DNA of 64,000 nt. Origin: Novosphingobium cyanobacteriorum. Lineage in GTDB: Bacteria > Pseudomonadota > Alphaproteobacteria > Sphingomonadales > Sphingomonadaceae. How positions within the stretch are numbered: position 1 is the first letter of the stretch; each line of letters opens with the position of its first letter. The stretch lies in NCBI RefSeq assembly GCF_029436685.1, contig NZ_JAROCY010000014.1, forward strand, positions 1-64,000, given 5' to 3'. Position numbers and translations under genes: made by a program. This document shows, piece after piece, positions 61,728 through 64,000 of this stretch. Below the pieces are notes generated by a model. The model did no database searches. It was not told the DNA's origin and saw only the letters and a list, made by a program, of their open reading frames with translations.

Positions 61728-63743
61728 GTGTCCCACGCAACATCCATGTTCTCGCGCGAACTCGTCCTGCCTGCAATCGGCGATGCCGTGGGCAAGCTGC
61801 ACCCGCGCGAACTGATCAGGAACCCGGTGCTGTTCACCACCGCCGTGGTCGCTGCGCTGCTCACCGTACTCCTGCCACTGGGTGGCAGCGGGCTGTCAGT
61901 CGGCTTCCAGCTCCAGCTGATCGTCTGGCTCTGGCTTACGGTTCTGTTCGGCACGTTTGCCGAAGCGCTGGCCGAAGGGCGCGGACGGGCGCAGGCAGCC
62001 TCGCTGCGCGCCACCAAGTCAGATCTCGTCGCCCGGCTGCCCTCCGGCGAAACGGTTGCCGCCGCCGCCCTGAAGCGCGGGGATACGGTCGTCGTCGAAA
62101 CCGGTGATCTCATCCCGGCCGATGGTGAAGTGATTGAGGGCGTCGCCAGCGTCAACGAGGCCGCCATCACCGGTGAAAGCGCGCCCGTGATCCGCGAGGC
62201 GGGGGGCGACCGCAGCGCCGTGACCGCCGGCACGCGGGTGATTTCCGATCGCATTGTCGTGCGGGTCACGCAGGAGCCGGGACAGGGCTTCCTCGATCGC
62301 ATGATCGCGCTGGTCGAAGGCGCACAGCGCCAGAAGACGCCGAACGAGATTGCGCTGACCATCCTGCTCGTGGGGCTGACGCTGATCTTCCTGATCGCGG
62401 TGGGCACCATCCCCGCCTTCGCCAGCTATGCCGGCGGGCGCATCCCGGTGGCGATCCTCGCGGCGCTGCTCATCACGCTGATCCCCACCACCATTGCCGC
62501 GCTGCTTTCGGCCATCGGCATCGCCGGCATGGATCGGCTTGTCCGCTTCAACGTCCTCGCCAAGTCTGGCCGCGCGGTGGAGGCGGCGGGCGATGTCGAC
62601 GTGCTGCTGCTCGACAAGACGGGCACGATCACCATCGGTGATCGGCAGGCCAGCCAGTTCCTGCCGCTTGCCGCCGTCATGCCTGAAACCCTGGCCGAAG
62701 CGGCGCTGCTCGCCAGCCTGGCGGACGAAACGCCCGAGGGGCGCTCGATCGTGCGCCTTGCGGCAGAGCTGCACGGCATGACGCACCACGGCATTCCCGC
62801 CGATGCCGAAGTCATCCCGTTCACGGCGCAGACGCGCATATCGGGCATCGTGGTCGGTGGGCGGACTGTCCAGAAGGGCGCCGTCGATGCGATCCTGCGC
62901 GCCAATCCGCAGCCCGCAGGAAGCGCTGTCGCTGCCGAACTGCGCAATGCGGCAGAAGCCATCGCCCGTGCCGGGCAGACACCGCTGGCAGTCGCGGCAG
63001 ACGGCGTGCTGCTCGGCGTCGTCGCGCTCAAGGACGTGATCAAGGCCGGGGTCCGCGATCGCTTTGCCGAGCTGCGCCGCATGGGCATCCGCACGGTGAT
63101 GATCACTGGCGACAATCCCCTGACCGCCGCAGCCATCGCCGCCGAAGCCGGCGTGGACGATTTCCTTGCCGAAGCGACGCCAGAGGACAAGCTGGCGCTG
63201 ATCCGTCGTGAACAGCAGGGTGGCAAGCTCGTCGCCATGTGCGGCGATGGCACCAACGATGCTCCGGCGCTGGCACAGGCCGATGTCGGCGTGGCCATGA
63301 ACACCGGCACCCAGGCCGCGCGCGAAGCTGGCAACATGGTCGATCTCGATAGTGATCCGACCAAGCTGATCGAGATCGTCGGCCTCGGCAAGCAGCTGTT
63401 GATGACACGCGGCGCGCTGACCACGTTTTCCATCGCCAACGACGTCGCGAAGTATTTCGCGATCATCCCGGCCATGTTCATCGCGCTCTACCCGCAGCTT
63501 GGCGCCCTCAACGTGATGGGCCTCGCCAGTCCGCAAAGCGCCATCCTGTCGGCGATCATGTTCAACGCGCTGATCATCCCGGTGCTCGTGCCGCTGGCGC
63601 TCAAGGGCGTTCGATACCGGCCTATGGATGCGGGGTCGCTGCTTGCGCGCAACCTCGGGGTCTATGGGATTGGCGGCCTCTTCGCACCGTTCATCGGCAT
63701 CAAGGCGATCGACGTCGCCGTTGCCGCGCTTCATCTCGCCTGA
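61728..63743 (+). CDS. kdpB: Potassium-transporting ATPase KdpB subunit
   Basis: KdpB is the P-type ATPase subunit that powers potassium uptake. The 671-residue protein has the TGES actuator motif at 148-151, the phosphorylation motif DKTGT at 296-300, and [14 protein letters not shown] plus [20 protein letters not shown] in the nucleotide/phosphorylation domains. A lysine-specific Kdp signature is not examined further. Confidence 0.97.
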   Translation: MSHATSMFSRELVLPAIGDAVGKLHPRELIRNPVLFTTAVVAALLTVLLPLGGSGLSVGFQLQLIVWLWLTVLFGTFAEALAEGRGRAQAASLRATKSDLVARLPSGETVAAAALKRGDTVVVETGDLIPADGEVIEGVASVNEAAITGESAPVIREAGGDRSAVTAGTRVISDRIVVRVTQEPGQGFLDRMIALVEGAQRQKTPNEIALTILLVGLTLIFLIAVGTIPAFASYAGGRIPVAILAALLITLIPTTIAALLSAIGIAGMDRLVRFNVLAKSGRAVEAAGDVDVLLLDKTGTITIGDRQASQFLPLAAVMPETLAEAALLASLADETPEGRSIVRLAAELHGMTHHGIPADAEVIPFTAQTRISGIVVGGRTVQKGAVDAILRANPQPAGSAVAAELRNAAEAIARAGQTPLAVAADGVLLGVVALKDVIKAGVRDRFAELRRMGIRTVMITGDNPLTAAAIAAEAGVDDFLAEATPEDKLALIRREQQGGKLVAMCGDGTNDAPALAQADVGVAMNTGTQAAREAGNMVDLDSDPTKLIEIVGLGKQLLMTRGALTTFSIANDVAKYFAIIPAMFIALYPQLGALNVMGLASPQSAILSAIMFNALIIPVLVPLALKGVRYRPMDAGSLLARNLGVYGIGGLFAPFIGIKAIDVAVAALHLA

Positions 63744-63754
63744 AGGACATTCCG

Positions 63755-64000
63755 ATGCTCAAGGAATTCGCGTCCAGCCTGCGTCCGGCCCTGGTCATGA
63801 CAGGCCTGTTCGCCCTGTTGCTCGGCCTTGCCTATCCTGCCGCGATCACCGCCGTGGCGCAGGTGGCCTTTCCGGCGCAGGCCAATGGCAGCCTGCTCGC
63901 CGTCAATGGCAAGGTCGTCGGCTCCCGCCTGATCGGCCAGGGTTTTGCCTCCCCGCGCTATTTCCACGGCCGCCCCTCCGCGGCCGGCAGCGGCTACGAT
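63755..64000 (+). CDS. kdpC: Potassium-transporting ATPase KdpC subunit (truncated by window edge)
   Basis: KdpC stabilises the Kdp complex. The 82 visible residues begin [20 protein letters not shown], contain one membrane helix, and continue into [20 protein letters not shown], the typical KdpC motif. The gene runs off the right edge without a stop; kdpD/kdpE may follow. Confidence 0.93.
   Translation, partial: MLKEFASSLRPALVMTGLFALLLGLAYPAAITAVAQVAFPAQANGSLLAVNGKVVGSRLIGQGFASPRYFHGRPSAAGSGYD

Overview
The window comes from a high-GC alphaproteobacterium that can make bacteriochlorophyll a in air, most probably a member of the Sphingomonadales. The reasons are the aerobic cyclase AcsF, the Shemin-type HemA, a PpsR/PpaA regulator pair, a LOV-HTH photoreceptor resembling EL222 of Erythrobacter, and several large TonB-dependent receptors of the kind abundant in sphingomonads. 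All calls rest on reading the translated sequence and recognising families. No database search was run.

Left part (1-26.3 kb): a photosynthesis gene cluster. pufA-pufL-pufM-pufC and a lipoprotein cytochrome c read rightward. A long leftward block follows, with gene order in the reading direction bchF-bchN-bchB-bchH-bchL-bchM-lhaA-puhA-puhB-puhC-orf96-acsF-puhE-hemA. Many of its genes overlap by a few bases. Right of bchF, reading rightward, are ppaA, ppsR, bchG, a BCD-family transporter, bchP, tspO and a small membrane protein. Together they encode the reaction centre (L, M, H and a tetraheme cytochrome), LH1 alpha, much of the bacteriochlorophyll pathway, assembly factors and the redox/light regulators. 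bchCXYZ, bchIDO and the crt genes are not in the window. The left edge is abnormal: a resolvase remnant lies against pufA, where pufB is expected.

Middle (26.3-38.7 kb): a leftward pair encoding a two-TM protein and a sterol-desaturase-family protein; a TonB receptor-cytochrome P450-AraC locus; a gene-poor stretch and tRNA-Ser(GCU); an EipA/DUF1134 protein; an aromatic/aspartate aminotransferase; an FAD oxidoreductase; and folE divergent from the LOV-HTH gene.

Right (38.7-64 kb): an ArsR regulator; a PCMH/VAO-type flavoprotein with its cytochrome; a DUF2946-TonB-PepSY metal-uptake operon; an exported truncated haemoglobin with a DUF3034 protein, divergent from a cupredoxin-like protein followed by a GGDEF-EAL protein and a chemoreceptor; a stress-type glycine-rich protein; a sulfatase next to a TonB-MFS-TauD operon, a likely organosulfur-scavenging unit with a structured leader and a coupled small ORF; and a kdp potassium-pump operon cut by the right edge within kdpC.
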